In this document: in pieces, positions 1 through 11,169 of the stretch | Layout of the letters: every line of letters starts with the position of its first letter | Numbering within the stretch: position 1 is the stretch's first letter | Translations under genes and position numbers: made by a program | From: Celoporthe dispersa | Lineage: Eukaryota; Ascomycota; Sordariomycetes; Diaporthales; Cryphonectriaceae | Direction of reading: 5' to 3' | DNA: 64,000 nucleotides | Assembly (NCBI GenBank): GCA_016584495.1 | Contig: WAID01000009.1 | Location: 4,340,001-4,404,000, forward strand | The notes under the pieces: generated by a model | Seen by the model: only the letters and a program-made list of their open reading frames with translations | Databases searched by the model: none | Told to the model about the DNA's origin: nothing

Positions 1-1130
1 GGATCATACATTTGCATTTAGGATATATCCGCCTCATAGCATGCTTAAGGCGTTAGGGTGGGACTCACCACGGACAGACACTCGAGAGTGAGGGTCCATT
101 TGGAAAGGATAAATCAGTTTTAATCCCCGTGGCACTGGATAAACCACAACAGTGGACATGGGCGTTGACAGATGCTCAACATTACCATTTAGTCATAACT
201 TAATGGATCACCAACTTCGATACCTTACTGCTTGGCTGCTACTGCATTACTGTGTTCCCTATTATTTTGTGACATGGCGTAGACGGTCGAGACCCGTTTT
301 GAGAAATGATGCACAATTCTTTGCGCTCTACCTTTTCCGTTAGGACTCCACTCTTCTTATAGGCTCTCGAGATCACACCAGGGTTCTCTTTTTCTATCAC
401 CCGAACACCCAGATAAGAGACAATGAGTAGGACACAGGTCGACCCAGATGAGTCGACTACTTAATTTAACTCTAGAACCCTTCCTTCAGCCTCTGGAGAT
501 CATTCTTACCAAAGGCTTGTTCTGAATTCAATTCAGCTGAGCATTTTGATGTGTCCTTGGAGGTTGATTGCCTTTTGTAAGACTGAAACTATCTGTCCCC
601 AGCACCAGCCTCAATAATAAAAGAATGGATCTTATAAGTACCTGGTAGGCTGAAGCTGATTGTCACCAGTTGGATCAAATCATTCAAGATAACACTATCA
701 TTTCACACACATCTGTGAAATGCCTGATAATAATAGTGATACAGAAAAGCAGCCACCAGAGGCAATCTTGCATAGAGGACTGAGAATATTAGCACCTACT
801 TAGGCATCATCATTAACAATGATAATTCATTCTTTGCTAGAGTAGTAAACCTGGATTCAGTATCTGCTTTAACCTTCGAAAACCTCTTAGAAGATTCCTG
901 TACTTAGATCATAGGCTTTCAACCATATATTCCTTTTATTTCTTCTCCCAAATTCGCTCCCCCTCTCTTTTCACAAAATTTAAATGAACATCAATGTATT
1001 TGTTAGCGTTAGATCTATGAGGTAGACAGAGCTCTCTGTACCTGAGTGTACCTGAGGTCACAGCCTTCCTTCACCATTGATCTCCAGCAGGCTTGATCCT
1101 TCAACAACACCACAGCTTTGCAACATTATA
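1..1130 (-). mobile_element. Degraded Ty1/copia-like remnant (3' end of pol), AT-rich
   Basis: This block is markedly more AT-rich than the genes that follow and has no open frame of note. On the minus strand two short stretches resemble the end of a copia polyprotein. Near 960-1030 the translation reads NANKYIDVHLNFVK, like the RNase H segment usually written as TKHIDIRYHFI. Near 480-545 the translation reads NKPLV and, one frame over, NDLQRLKEGF, like the terminal TKPL..NDFQRLR region. Stops and frame changes separate the pieces, so the element is dead. No LTR or target-site duplication could be delimited. The call rests on remembered motif similarity only; any other old AT-rich repeat is possible. 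Confidence 0.33.
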
Positions 1131-1556
1131 TATAGCCTTTGACGACACCTCAGTGCGGACAACCTCATCATGCCCCGCTTAATCTGCCTCATCACTGAAC
1201 AGGATGACTTGGGCTCCGCTTGCATTCACATGACTTGACAGTCCACTCTGATGTCGTTGAGCTGATGCATTCGATGGGCCTGATCACCGCCCTCTTGGAA
1301 TCCCACAACACGCTTCCGGAGCTTGGTCACAGAAGAGCATCACAACATCTGGCTGGAGAGCATCTCAACCCTCAGAAGCTTGCTTCTTCCTCTGTCAACT
1401 CCATCCATCCACTTGGAAAGCCACTGTGGCCATCTCTGGGCTTGAAACCTCCCTGCTCAGCTTGCCTTTTGCAGTCAAAACGCTGCGACAGTCTACGAAA
1501 CAAGAAAAGTGAGGCGCTGAGAACGCGTTTACATCCTCTCCCCTCGCCTTGCCCCT

Positions 1557-1577
1557 TCTCTCTCTCTCTCTCTCTCT
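1557..1577 (+). repeat. (TC)n microsatellite upstream of the J-like gene
   Basis: A pure TC dinucleotide run ends about 58 bases before the ATG of the J-like gene, so it probably lies in the 5' leader or core promoter. CT-rich leaders are common upstream of filamentous ascomycete start codons. Confidence 0.8.
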
Positions 1578-1634
1578 ACTTGAAGCTGACCTCATTGCAG
1601 CACAGTCCATTACTTTCTTCTGATCAATCTCACA

Positions 1635-3893
1635 ATGGCTTCTGTTCTACACGGACACGACAACTCGCAGGCGACGGCGGTGATTCGTCAGCACGTAATG
1701 ATCTATGATCTCTACGGTCTGCTTGGTGTTTCTCCCAACGTTGACCAGGCTGGCATCCGCGATGCCTACGAGGGTATCGTCGAGAAGGTCCAGCCCGCTC
1801 TTCCCAGCAACGCTGTAAGTGCCGACCTAGCAAATGACCTCCTCCCATCTCGGGAGATAGGAGTGTCGTCATCCTCCTCGAAGAAACCTGCAGAGCAAAG
1901 TTGGCTAACACACGCCTCGCCTATCCTCTCTCTTCCTCTCTTTCCAGATCAACGCCGCCTACAGCATCCTGAACAACCCCCACAAGCGAGCCCAGTACGA
2001 CCGCGACCGCCTCGAGTACCTCTACGCCCACTTTGCCACCCACGAGGACTTCTCCGCCCGCAGCGGCGTCCACACCAGCCCAGGCGCCCGCGACGAGCAG
2101 ATCCAGGGCTACGCAGCAGCCCTGGCCTCGCGCGTGTGCGACCCGCTGGCCGAGAAGAAGACGCTGATCCAGGCGCGCATCACCCGCACCCGTGCCGACC
2201 TCGAGGACTTCAACGACAAGTCGCTGCGCCACCGCCAGGACTGGGCCACCAGCCCGAACCAGATCCTGCGCATGGCGGGCAACGCGCTGCGCGAGATTGT
2301 CGTGTGTGCCGAGGGCGACCTCTGCATGCTGGAGGACGAGCTGGGCCGGCTCGAGGGCATTCTCGACCCCAAGGACCAGGACGGCCCTGCTGGCCGTGTC
2401 GCCAGTGGTACGTACGGTAGCGAGATCGAGGCTGCTCCTGCTGCTGCCGCTGCTGCTACCGCGCAACGCTTTGCCGGCAAGGCTGTGGGCGGTGGTAAGA
2501 ATGTGCAGGCGCTCAATTCGCGCATTCCCAGCATCCCTCGCTCGCCCACGGTTGCGCTCAAACCACGGTCTGCCTCCAAGCTTGGTGTCGTGGGTGAGGA
2601 CAGCGGTGGTCGTGGCGACCTGTCTTCGGAGGGAGACAGCGAGGGCCAGGCTGAATACACCGTCGAGGACCGCATCAATAACTTCCTACTCGGGCCCACG
2701 GCCCCTGCAGGTCATAGACAGGGAGGAGGAGGAGGAGGAGCTGACATGACCGAGAAGACCAGCGCTGTCTCCACGATCCTCGCCCAGAAGAAAGACTACC
2801 AGCACCGCCTCCTCACAGAGCCAAGCAGCATGCGAGCAGACCAACCCGTACTGCTGACTCGTTCGTACGAGCACGGTGCCCGCGAGCAGCCCACCACGAT
2901 TGACAGCATGACTCCTCACATGAAGAAATTCACGCCCAACAAGGACTCGCCTTCCCCTGCGACCTTGCTCCGCTTGATGCCACCCCAGAAAGGCGATGGT
3001 ATGGGCCTGGTCGAGTGGCAGTCTCTCCACGGCCCTCGCGGCCCCGACGTGGCCCCCTGAGTACGACCCCCCCTTGGAGAAATTCATCTTCCAGTCCTCC
3101 ACGCCCGCTGCTGGTGCTGGTGCGGGTGCTTCCGAGGAGCACGAGAACAAGACCTACAAGGACCACAAGATTCTCAGCACGTATCCTAACTACGCCATTC
3201 ATGATACTCCCACCACCATGATGCCCGACTTTGGAATTCCGGCGCCTGCTCCTCCTCCCCCCACCGCCTTCACCGCTGCTGCTGCTCACCCTGCCCAGCA
3301 AACCGCCATCTCTCCCGAGTTCAAGCGCCCCAACCGCCCCTGGCGCACCAGCACGCCCCCAGGCAAGCTCCCCGACGGCTCCTGGGCTCCAATATACTAC
3401 AACGTCAAGACCTCAGACGGCTATGGCTTCCGCGTCGCCCGGCAGGGGAGATTGGGCCACCACCGCCGTCACCGGCCTGACGCCTGGTGGCTCACACGGC
3501 CTGGCAAGCCTGGAGCGGAGCGAGGGGATCAAGGAGTTCCAGCTGCGCGTGTGGACGGCTGCCAAGGAAGCCCAGGCCCTCGAGGCCATGGCCAAGGAGG
3601 CTGCGCAGGCGGCTAAGACTACCCAGACAGGAGACCACGCTGGCGGTCCGCCATTCATGGCGCAGCAGGACGAGAACAACAACAGCACCACCACTACCAA
3701 GAAGGACGGCAGTTATTTCTCTGCTGATACTCTGGCTGCTGCGGCTGCTGCTGCGGCTGCTATGGCTGGTAGAGGTGGTGGTGCTGGTGTCGATGACGGT
3801 TCTCACGAGGTCTTCCGTCGTGTCAAGAGCATCAAGTTTACTACCTCTGATGGTCATGCATCCAAGAAGCAGCTCGACGACCCTTTTACCTGA
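1635..3893 (+). CDS. J-like (DnaJ-domain) protein, HPD motif replaced; two apparent frameshifts
   Basis: Exon 1 is 1635-1814 and exon 2 starts at 1948; the 133-bp intron has GTAAGT and TTTCCAG ends. Residues about 23-85 look like a J domain (YDLYGLLGVSPNVDQAGI, then INAAYSILNNPHKRAQYDR after the splice). The loop that should carry His-Pro-Asp reads Gln-Pro-Ala (EKVQPAL), so stimulation of an Hsp70 is doubtful. The rest is mixed: a helical charged segment, low-complexity Ala/Pro stretches, and a conserved-looking part (SWAPIYYNVKTSDGYGF). The frame changes twice. An extra C in the C5 run 3053-3057 creates the TGA at 3058, and an extra G in the G4 run 3445-3448 shifts it again. Removing one base at each place gives a continuous protein of about 707 residues ending at 3893. 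Partner and exact function are unknown. Confidence 0.75.
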
Positions 3894-4707
3894 ACTATAC
3901 GAGGATCCCTTCCTAGGAGAGGAGGATGCGAACGAGAGAGGCAGGGCAAGTCTCTTGGGTTTGAGGAGGGACGGGTGGGGCGCTCGGATGATGGCTTGTG
4001 GCTGGGACCGGCTGGGCTCATGAGCACAACCACAGCTCCTAGCCTGCACAGACAGTGAGTTAGTTTAGCCATGATGAGCACATGCACGTGGCGCAGGACG
4101 TGTGAACGCTTTCCTAGGGGGGTTTATTTCCTAGATCGAGAACCAATGATCAGCACGCACAACACTTGCTATTGTGCGTTTAACCCTTTTCATCTTGCAG
4201 GCTTGACTTGAACGTCTGGCGGACCAGAATATAGGACCACGACTCACTAGGATTACCTAGCTGATAGGGAAAGTAGAGGAGAGTTCCCTAGTTTGTCTTC
4301 TCAACTTGCCGGTGCTTTCTTAGCCCACATCTCTAACGCCCTCGTGAACAATCTCTTCTGGCGCCAGGTGTCCTAGATCTGCCTCGGGAGAGCCTCTGAT
4401 AATGCGCCAACCTCCTCTTTTGTAGGTAGATGATGTGATGATCAAGAATGTCTCGAGGGTTAATGACGCTTTGATACTCTCCCATAGGCCAATATCCTCC
4501 CTGCCGTCGTAACACTCTGAGCCTGGGCCCGTCCATATCGCATATATATATATATATATATATATATGTTATTCCAGGCCGCCCACCATTGAACTTTGGT
4601 CGCAGCATCAGCAATTCCAACATTTCTTGTTCCATATCTCAGAGCATTTGAAAACACCTACTCTCATACATTGCCAAGTTCCAATTCTTTCCTGGTAGTC
4701 TTATACT
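3894..4707. other. Intergenic, no gene seen
   Basis: This is the 3' flank of the J-like gene. Apart from the AT microsatellite described separately I see no coding or RNA feature. Confidence 0.6.
4542..4567. repeat. (AT)13 microsatellite
   Basis: A perfect alternating AT run of 13 units is directly visible. Confidence 0.95.
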
Positions 4708-5473
4708 ATGATGAGCTTACAACACTCAACGTTTCACCATCCCAGACCACCGCTCCAGGCATAAGAACCCCCAGTCGGCGCTGCCACTGCTTGTGGCGCA
4801 CGGCATGCCTGGCTAGAGTGCGTCTGCTCTCCTGCCTGAACAGGGCCGGCGCAACGACCCGCCCACGAATTCTCAGCAGCCGACGCTGGTGCGGTCGGCC
4901 CGGCGGGCACCGGCCCTGCACTCAGTGGCTCCTCTTCCGAGCTGTCTTCCCACAATCACCATGGCACTACAGCAGGCCGACTAGCTGGTGCGATCGGTCC
5001 AGCGGGCATGGAGACCACTCTCATCGGCACCCCTGGACGTGTTTCCCGACTCTCACCTGTCTCCACACCCGCTGTCTCCCGCGCCGCCACATCGCGACCA
5101 AGTGCCTCACCCGCAACCGCAAAGTCTTCCTGCTGCGCCAGAGGCTCGGTGATGTGTCTGTGCGAAGAGGCAATACGCGGGTCAGGAGCTTCAGCACACG
5201 CGCATCGCCCTCTGGCTCGGTGTGTCCGGTCCAGTGATGATGATGCTAGGGCAGAGGAGGGAGGGCAGCGAGGTGGAATTGACGAATAAAGAGGACATGC
5301 AAGAGGAACGAGCAGTGGCGGAGATTCATGGTGGTGACATCCAAGGGAGATAAGAGCTTGAGCGAGAAGCGGAACAAGTGATGCTGGATCTGATCAGCAG
5401 GTCGATTGGGGTGCATAGCGAAGGGAAGGACGTGTTCGCCCTGCGAAACTTGAAGAGGCGAGCTCAAATGTAA
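4708..5473 (+). pseudogene. Possible decayed coding region, unrecognised
   Basis: One plus-strand frame ending at the TAA at 5471-5473 has coding-like composition for its last 300 bases (for example YAGQELQHTRIALWLG and LEREAEQVMLDLISRS), but is broken upstream by about four stops. A second frame over 4850-5060 carries an Ala/Gly/Pro-rich stretch with two similar units (AGAVGPAG and AGAIGPAG). No domain is recognised and no intron set restores one frame. It may be a degraded gene, or chance in GC-rich DNA. Confidence 0.22.
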
Positions 5474-5631
5474 CAAAATACAAAGCGAATCGAGGTATGT
5501 AGACAAAATTTGCCATTAGCACTATCTTGTTCAAACACGTGCTGCAACTTTAGCAAGAACGCGGTGCTCCTTTCTATTGCCGATGCAAAAACATGTCGTA
5601 TATCGTCACATCTTTCACTCTTTGGTCGACT

Positions 5632-7331
5632 TCATAGAGAGGGCCCTTCCCAGTTCTCCCTCCGGAGACGCCCGAACCAGGACTGTTTATGTGGGAATGA
5701 GATCTGCTTCTCGCCAACGAATCCGTCATGTTGTAGGTGCTGGATGAACCTGTTGATAATATGTCAGCCTTGGGGCAAGGCGCCTTTATCTGCTCTGCTT
5801 GGGGATATAGACCGGACTTGCCTCTCATTGTCCACCCTCGGCTCCATACACACGCTCGTGGTTCTGTAGTCGGCACAGAAGATCCAGTGCACCAACGCGC
5901 TCATCCAACTCGAGACCTTGCCGCGCGCCCACTCCTCGCCGACAAAGACATGTATACCCCGATCAAAGTCGTCCGCAGTGATGTAGCGGCCCAGGACATC
6001 CTCCTTGACCCAGTAGATCTCAAAATAACCAAACGGCACGCCGTCCCACATTCCTATGACCGGGAAGGAATGCCTGCTCGCCAGCGCATTGGTCAGAAAG
6101 TTGGGTACGTAGCCGCCCCAGAACTTTGCGACGCGGGGGTTCGACAGCCACATCTGCACAAGGACGATGTCGCACAGCGTGGTGAGGTGGCTGTGGGGAC
6201 CGTTCTTGTTCTCGGCCGTGGGTGGCGACACAGGGCCCAGGTACGGCACGGGTTTCGGGCTGGACGAGGCCACACGGAACGACAGGTACTGTCTAGCGCT
6301 GGGTATGTAACGCGTGTAGAACACCTCACCCATGCGTGGCGGCTTGGGCCTCACGGGGTGGCGCGTGTTATTGCTCGAGGTGTACTGCAGGGGCGCAGGC
6401 GGGTAGTAGGTCGGCAGGTGGGAGGAGGAGAAGTACGGCCCGATAGGGAAAGTCGGGCTGGCCATCAACGTCTGTGGAGGCGGCGCGCCAGGGACGTCAG
6501 CAGTGAGGTGAAAGGCCGGCGAGTTGGACTGCTGCTGAGATGCAGGGCGGCTCCCGCGGTCCTGGGCCGGGCTGCCCGGCCTCGAGGACACGGGGACCCA
6601 GGGTGTGAGCTCGAGCCCTTGGCGGTCGGCTGGAGGGTGAAGAGATAGAGGCGGCCGGGAATCTGCCAGAACATCTGCTGCGAGACAAACATGTTGGCCC
6701 ACTCGTCGCCCGTGTCGTCGAGAGACGAGCCCACCGCCGAGTCCAAGCTAGCGATCAGGCCCATACGCTCCAGCTTTGGTATCAGGTTGCGCCCTCGCAA
6801 CACGCCGTCCCTCTTGATCTTTATGCGCCACTCGCCACGGGGCCTCCCCTCCGCAGCCGTGAGCCTCGAGTTCTCGGTGGGCGGGAGGATCTTGGACGGT
6901 GCGGGCTGGTGGAAGTACCAGTAAAGGCTGATCCACAGCATCATGGCGATCTGGCGCGTGGGAGAGGCGGGGGCCTTGAAGTCTGCAGAGGAAGGGTTGG
7001 ATATGGAGGATATGTAGAGGGTATCGTTCTGGAGGGTCGGCTTCGTGAAGGAGTGGACGTGAGGCCGGCTGATGGCGGACGCCTCGAGGCCGTTGCTGTC
7101 GTTGTTGGGTGCGCTGGATTCCGAGGCGGTCTTCTGGTGGACGGGGTTGTCGACGGCCATAGCATCAGGCCCGCTGTCGTCGTCCTCTGTGTGTATGACG
7201 ATGGTCCATCCCACGGGAAACGGGGACTGGTGGTGCCTGTTAAGCTCGTGGCTCTTGAAGAACAGGCCTGCAAAGACGGGTTGGACGGTGAAAGTCTGCC
7301 CGTCTGGCAGGTAAATGGTGGATGGGTTCAT
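5632..7331 (-). CDS. Hydroxyornithine N-acyltransferase of the SidF/SidL siderophore family (GNAT)
   Basis: Exon 1 runs 7331-5822 and exon 2 5749-5632; the 72-bp intron uses a GC donor (AG|GCAAGT), a CTGAC branch point and AACAG. The C-terminal half, from about residue 330, matches fungal siderophore acyltransferases of the IucB/MbtK-like GNAT fold: RMGEVFYTRYIPSARQYLSF, QMWLSNPRVAKFWGGY, VIGMWDGVPFGYFEIYWVKE and MEPRVDNER, followed across the splice by FIQHLQHDGF. Family members acylate N5-hydroxyornithine for ferricrocin (SidL, cytosolic) or fusarinine/TAFC (SidF, peroxisomal). The tail ends in PSL, which is not a clear PTS1, so I cannot choose between the two types. A single-base deletion in the run at 6616-6618 is needed to join the halves (KG|LELTPWVP). 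The restored length is about 542 residues. No convincing ATCWGATAA iron-regulator site was found upstream. Confidence 0.85.
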
Positions 7332-8232
7332 GATGGCCGGGCCGATACAACACTTGGCTCAAGAGAGAGAGGTGTCGGCTCAGGAAAGGAGAAGAGTGAT
7401 CTTGCTGGCTGTATTATATGGTGGTGGTGGTGGGTGGGGTGATGCTTCGCAGTGAGGGGCTCGCCGTCAGGTGCTGTAGCCGTCCCAGGACGTCATCTCC
7501 TTAGTCGAGGCTCAGCTGAGCACACCTGGCCAGCATGGTCTTCCAACTGCTCCGAGCAGTCGAAAGTCTGGGCGACAGAGACGACATCCGTGAGGAAAAA
7601 AAGTCTACATGGCAGCCGAATGTGTAGTGTCCAGGGCTTGGAACCTGCTTTCATATATGTATGAAGCTCGAGAAGAGGGGTTGGTGGGTTGGGCAGCGTT
7701 GAACAGGCGGGGCAGGGCGGGGGGCCTGCGAGCAAGACGCCGTTATCGTTCGATAGCAAGCAGTCGCCTACGTAAGGAAATAGCCAGCATGGGCCAGCGC
7801 TGGCGGGGGCGTCGTCAGTTAGCCTGTCCCGCCTGCCAAGCCTGTTCTAGCGGGGCCACCCGCCTGAAACCCCGTCGGCCTCAGCGCCTGAGCCGCCTGG
7901 AGAGCTTGCGAACCACAGCAGCTGTAATGGTCAGCAGCCCGCCACCACAGCACAGCTTTAGGGCTCCTCCTTGTAGGGCCACCCCCTCCAGAGACACTCT
8001 TGCAGGCGTAATGCAAATTGTACAACACGCTATTGGCTGCCTGGTCATCGCGAGCTCCCGTTCCAAGCGCAACTATCAGGCACGCCGGGCTGCAGAGGAC
8101 CCACGGTGGTAATGCGAGAGGGCCCGAGGGGGGAAAGGTGACGCCGGGTGACACCAAAGTATTCAATACAGAAACGTTCTCGTTACAGGATCATGTTAAG
8201 CTCATGGCCAGGGCTGTTCACTAGAGCAGAGC
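7332..8232. other. Intergenic; promoter side of the acyltransferase gene
   Basis: This lies between the start of the acyltransferase gene and the end of the methyltransferase gene, both on the minus strand. It holds short open frames with no recognisable product and no repeat of note. Confidence 0.6.
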
Positions 8233-9466
8233 TCACGCCCGGTTGAAGGGAGCCTTCTCCAGGGCTTCGGCCTGAATCCTCCAGATGTTGCGTCCCAGAC
8301 ATGTCAGTTCCGGCCCAAAATTCTCCAGCAGCTCATCAACATCCAGACACTCCTTTCGAGAAGCCTCGTACTCCTCCTCGCCCCCAAACGTCGCAAGCTT
8401 CCATGCCACTTTCCACTCTCCCACCGCTGAGACGGCCGCCTGGTCCTCGGCCCGGATGTCCGTTACGACCATGTAAAAGGAGCTGCGCTTGGCGTGACCC
8501 ATCCGAGGCTTGAAGAGCCGCACGGTGGAGAAGGCGTGGAATGTGCGCACGAGGCACGCGGTGTGCCAGGCTTCGATCTTGTGGAGCAGGACGATCATCG
8601 TGCCCCCGGGCCGCAGGTGCTCCAGCCCGAGGATCAGCTGTGAGAGCAGCAGCCTGCGCGCCTCGCGCCACTCTCGGTACGCCGCCCTGTGTGGCTCGTG
8701 GGTGCGCAGCACCTGTCCGTCACATATAGCCAGGTCAAAATGCCGGCCTGGCTCGACCTGCTGCGGCAGGAAGGCCGCCGCATCTGGGTGGTCGGGAGGG
8801 ATCTGGTCTGGCGTGACGCCCATGTCGGTCGCGAGCATCGTCACGTCGAGAAGCTTGATGACCAGGTCCTGGGCCCCCTTTTCTTCTATCGGCAGCAGGT
8901 TGTGCCCGCCGACGGGGGGCGGCAGGGTGAAGGCCAGGACACTGGCACCAGGATTGTGCCTGAGTGCGGTCTGTAGGTATGTGCCTGGGGCCATGCAGCA
9001 GTCGAGGATTCGCCTCTTCCTGTCGTTGTGGGCAGCGGTGTCTGCCGTCTCGCGGATCGTGAATGCTCGCGTCGCCCGCTGCATCTCGTCCGCAATGGCC
9101 TGCATCATCTTGTTAAGGTATCTCTGCGTCCTCTCGCTGCTCTGATCGGCCACCCTCTTTTGTCTGGCGAAGAATACATTGCCCTCCTGGCTCTCCCAGC
9201 CCTGGAAAGAAACATGTCAGAAAGGAACAAGTAATGGTGGTAGTGGAATGTCGTAAGAGTGGTTTGACAGCCCGATGAATTACCTTGCGCCTGATCGTAT
9301 CCAGCCTGACGAAGACGGGCGAATGCTCCATCAAATATTCATTGATGCGAAGGTTGGCACGTTTGAGTTGACTGCTTTCCCCGCCGTCGCTGTAGTCTGT
9401 AGAAGGTTGGCCCTCAGGCGTATGGGCACCGCCGTCCGTGCTGGTGAGCTTTGGCAACGCGTCCAT
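8233..9466 (-). CDS. FtsJ-like SAM-dependent methyltransferase (RrmJ fold)
   Basis: Exon 1 is 9466-9284 (61 codons), the intron is 9283-9202 (GTAATT to TTTCCAG), and exon 2 is 9201-8233, giving 383 residues with no frame break. A Rossmann-type SAM site is visible at about residues 126-136 (ILDCCMAPGTYLQTALR). It is followed by the acidic motif DLAICDGQVL and by LRPGGTMIVLLHKIEAW, whose Lys fits the FtsJ catalytic pattern. The position where RrmJ-type enzymes carry the last Glu reads KRSSFYMVV here, so the usual K-D-K-E set looks incomplete. Family members are 2'-O-ribose RNA methyltransferases or divergent relatives. The substrate is unknown, and no targeting signal is obvious. Confidence 0.82.
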
Positions 9467-10597
9467 AACTGCTCAGTGTTTACGTGTTGATGTGGTGGAG
9501 TGGTCTTTGGTTCCGTCTGTTGTGCAGGAAATATGGTGAGGGGAGGTTGAGCTGGCAAAAGAGCGAACGAGCGCCCGTTTTATGTCAAACGCTGGGTAAC
9601 CTCATCCCGTCTTGTTTTTATAAGGGAAATCAGTGGGGTAGGCCTCCTGCATGAGTTTGATCACGCTGAACAAAAAGGAAAGACGATGAGGTATCACGAC
9701 CAACAGAGTGGGTCAATGTGCACATATCTCCAATGTATACTAATTCTTGCCTGTTGGCATCCAAAGTAGGTTGGCCTTGCATGTAAACACAGGCGCAGCC
9801 CCGGCTCCGTGCATTGTTGACGAAGCCAGAGCCATCAATCATGCCATGTTCTGCCTAGAAGGCGACAGATGCGATGTCCCTAGAGAACATTTTGAAGACG
9901 CACATTTGTGCCCAGGGGGACGACGTAATTCTATAATTACTTGAAGAATGCTGCAGGTTGCTAAGATCGAGGAGATATTCAGCGGAGTGCAATAGACCCT
10001 GTAATTCGTCTATAGCATTGTCCACTTGTTGCCCGTCTATTTTCTGGGCGCACAGCCACGTCTGACCAGCCTGGTTGTTTGAGGCAGCAAGTGGCAGAGG
10101 CCTGCGCCACCGTCAAGGCAATTGCTGCAATGGAGGTCAAGAGGCCTGTCGGCGACTTTGTCAGGGTCAGTATGCCCCAACAAAAGGATATGTATAAATA
10201 AAAAAGTCATAGAAGGGAATGGAGATAAGATCAAAAAGTTCAAAGACATCCACGAGCAAGGTTAATGTAGCAACGAAACCAACGACCTCAACGTTGAGGC
10301 AATGCGCAAATGGACACCCTGCAGCAAGTGAGGAAAGATATCAGTATAATTACAACCTTGTGTAGTAATTTGCGCCGGGACCCGAGGCCTGGGCTCATTT
10401 TGTCAACCCGGAGATTTCTTGGCTTATTTCTCCTCGCTTTCCTGTGTCTTTCTTAATAAAGTATACTCTTTAATACCACCAGAAGCAAAGTACTAGAGTA
10501 AATCGCGAGCCTTGATAGTTTCTAGTTCAAGTATCAACCTAATGATTTTCCATAATGGTTATAGTTTACTAGATTTACCGGGATACAACAATAACAC
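9467..10597. other. Intergenic, no gene seen
   Basis: This is the spacer between the methyltransferase start and the tRNA gene. It becomes AT-rich after about 10,400. No coding region is supportable. Confidence 0.6.
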
Positions 10598-10684
10598 GGC
10601 TCAATGGTCTAGAGGTATGATTCAAGCTTCGGGTCCACTGCCGCAGAATGCTTGAGGTCTCGGGTTCGATTCCCGATTGAGCCC
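10598..10684 (+). tRNA. tRNA-Pro (anticodon CGG) with a 15-nt intron
   Basis: The acceptor stem GGCTCAA pairs with TTGAGCC, followed by discriminator C. The D arm (GGTCTAGAGGTATGAT) has the typical eukaryotic tRNA-Pro form, including internal box A. The anticodon stem is CAAGC/GCTTG, the loop gives TT-CGG, and the T arm is TCGGG-TTCGATT-CCCGA. Between position 37 and the 3' side of the loop lie 15 extra bases, placed where nuclear tRNA introns sit. Mature length without CCA is 72. It reads codon CCG. Confidence 0.92.
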
Positions 10685-10686
10685 TG

Positions 10687-10692
10687 TTTTTT
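10687..10692 (+). terminator. RNA polymerase III T-run terminator of tRNA-Pro
   Basis: Six T residues start three bases after the discriminator base of the tRNA. This is the expected position and form of a Pol III termination signal. Confidence 0.8.
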
Positions 10693-11169
10693 CCAATTTT
10701 GCAGCGTACTTGACTCAAGTCTTTATCGTAATTATCCGTACATTGCTAGGTTTCTTTTTCTCTTGTAGAGTTCCTCCTCGTCCTTGTGTAAGATGTTGGC
10801 AGAACCCAACGGGTATATGCCCTTGTTAGAAATCCACTTGTGGAAACATCCGCAACATGGCAACACCGTAGCCGACTGCAAGCAACGTATGTCAAGTTAA
10901 TTGTAACTGCTTGGGGAAACACAAAATTTTGAGCTAGTACTGAAATATGTAAGTAATTTGTGCGGCTCAAGTATGAAACGAGGTGGGCAAGATCCAGACC
11001 TGGGTATTGTACGTTTCGTTGAAATTCTGGTATTCTAATGCTAGGATGCAATCAACGCTTTCTATTAACGTTTCTGTGAAGGATCCATCATATAATTGCG
11101 GCGTCCCGCGAGGAGGAGGGGGCAAGGGGTGCTCATAACACATGTATCGGGCATATCGTCACCGCACCA
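10693..11169. other. Intergenic between the tRNA and the MCU 3' end
   Basis: AT-leaning spacer without a supportable gene. Its right end should contain the MCU 3' untranslated region. Confidence 0.6.

Noticed and set aside
2999..3061. A GT-AG intron instead of a frameshift in the J-like gene
   Set aside because: Removing 63 bases does not change the frame as needed, there is no branch site, and a single C deletion restores a smooth reading.
4596..5237. A 213-codon plus-strand frame
   Set aside because: The product is Arg/Cys/Thr-rich without domains; the other frames in the same stretch look more coding-like.
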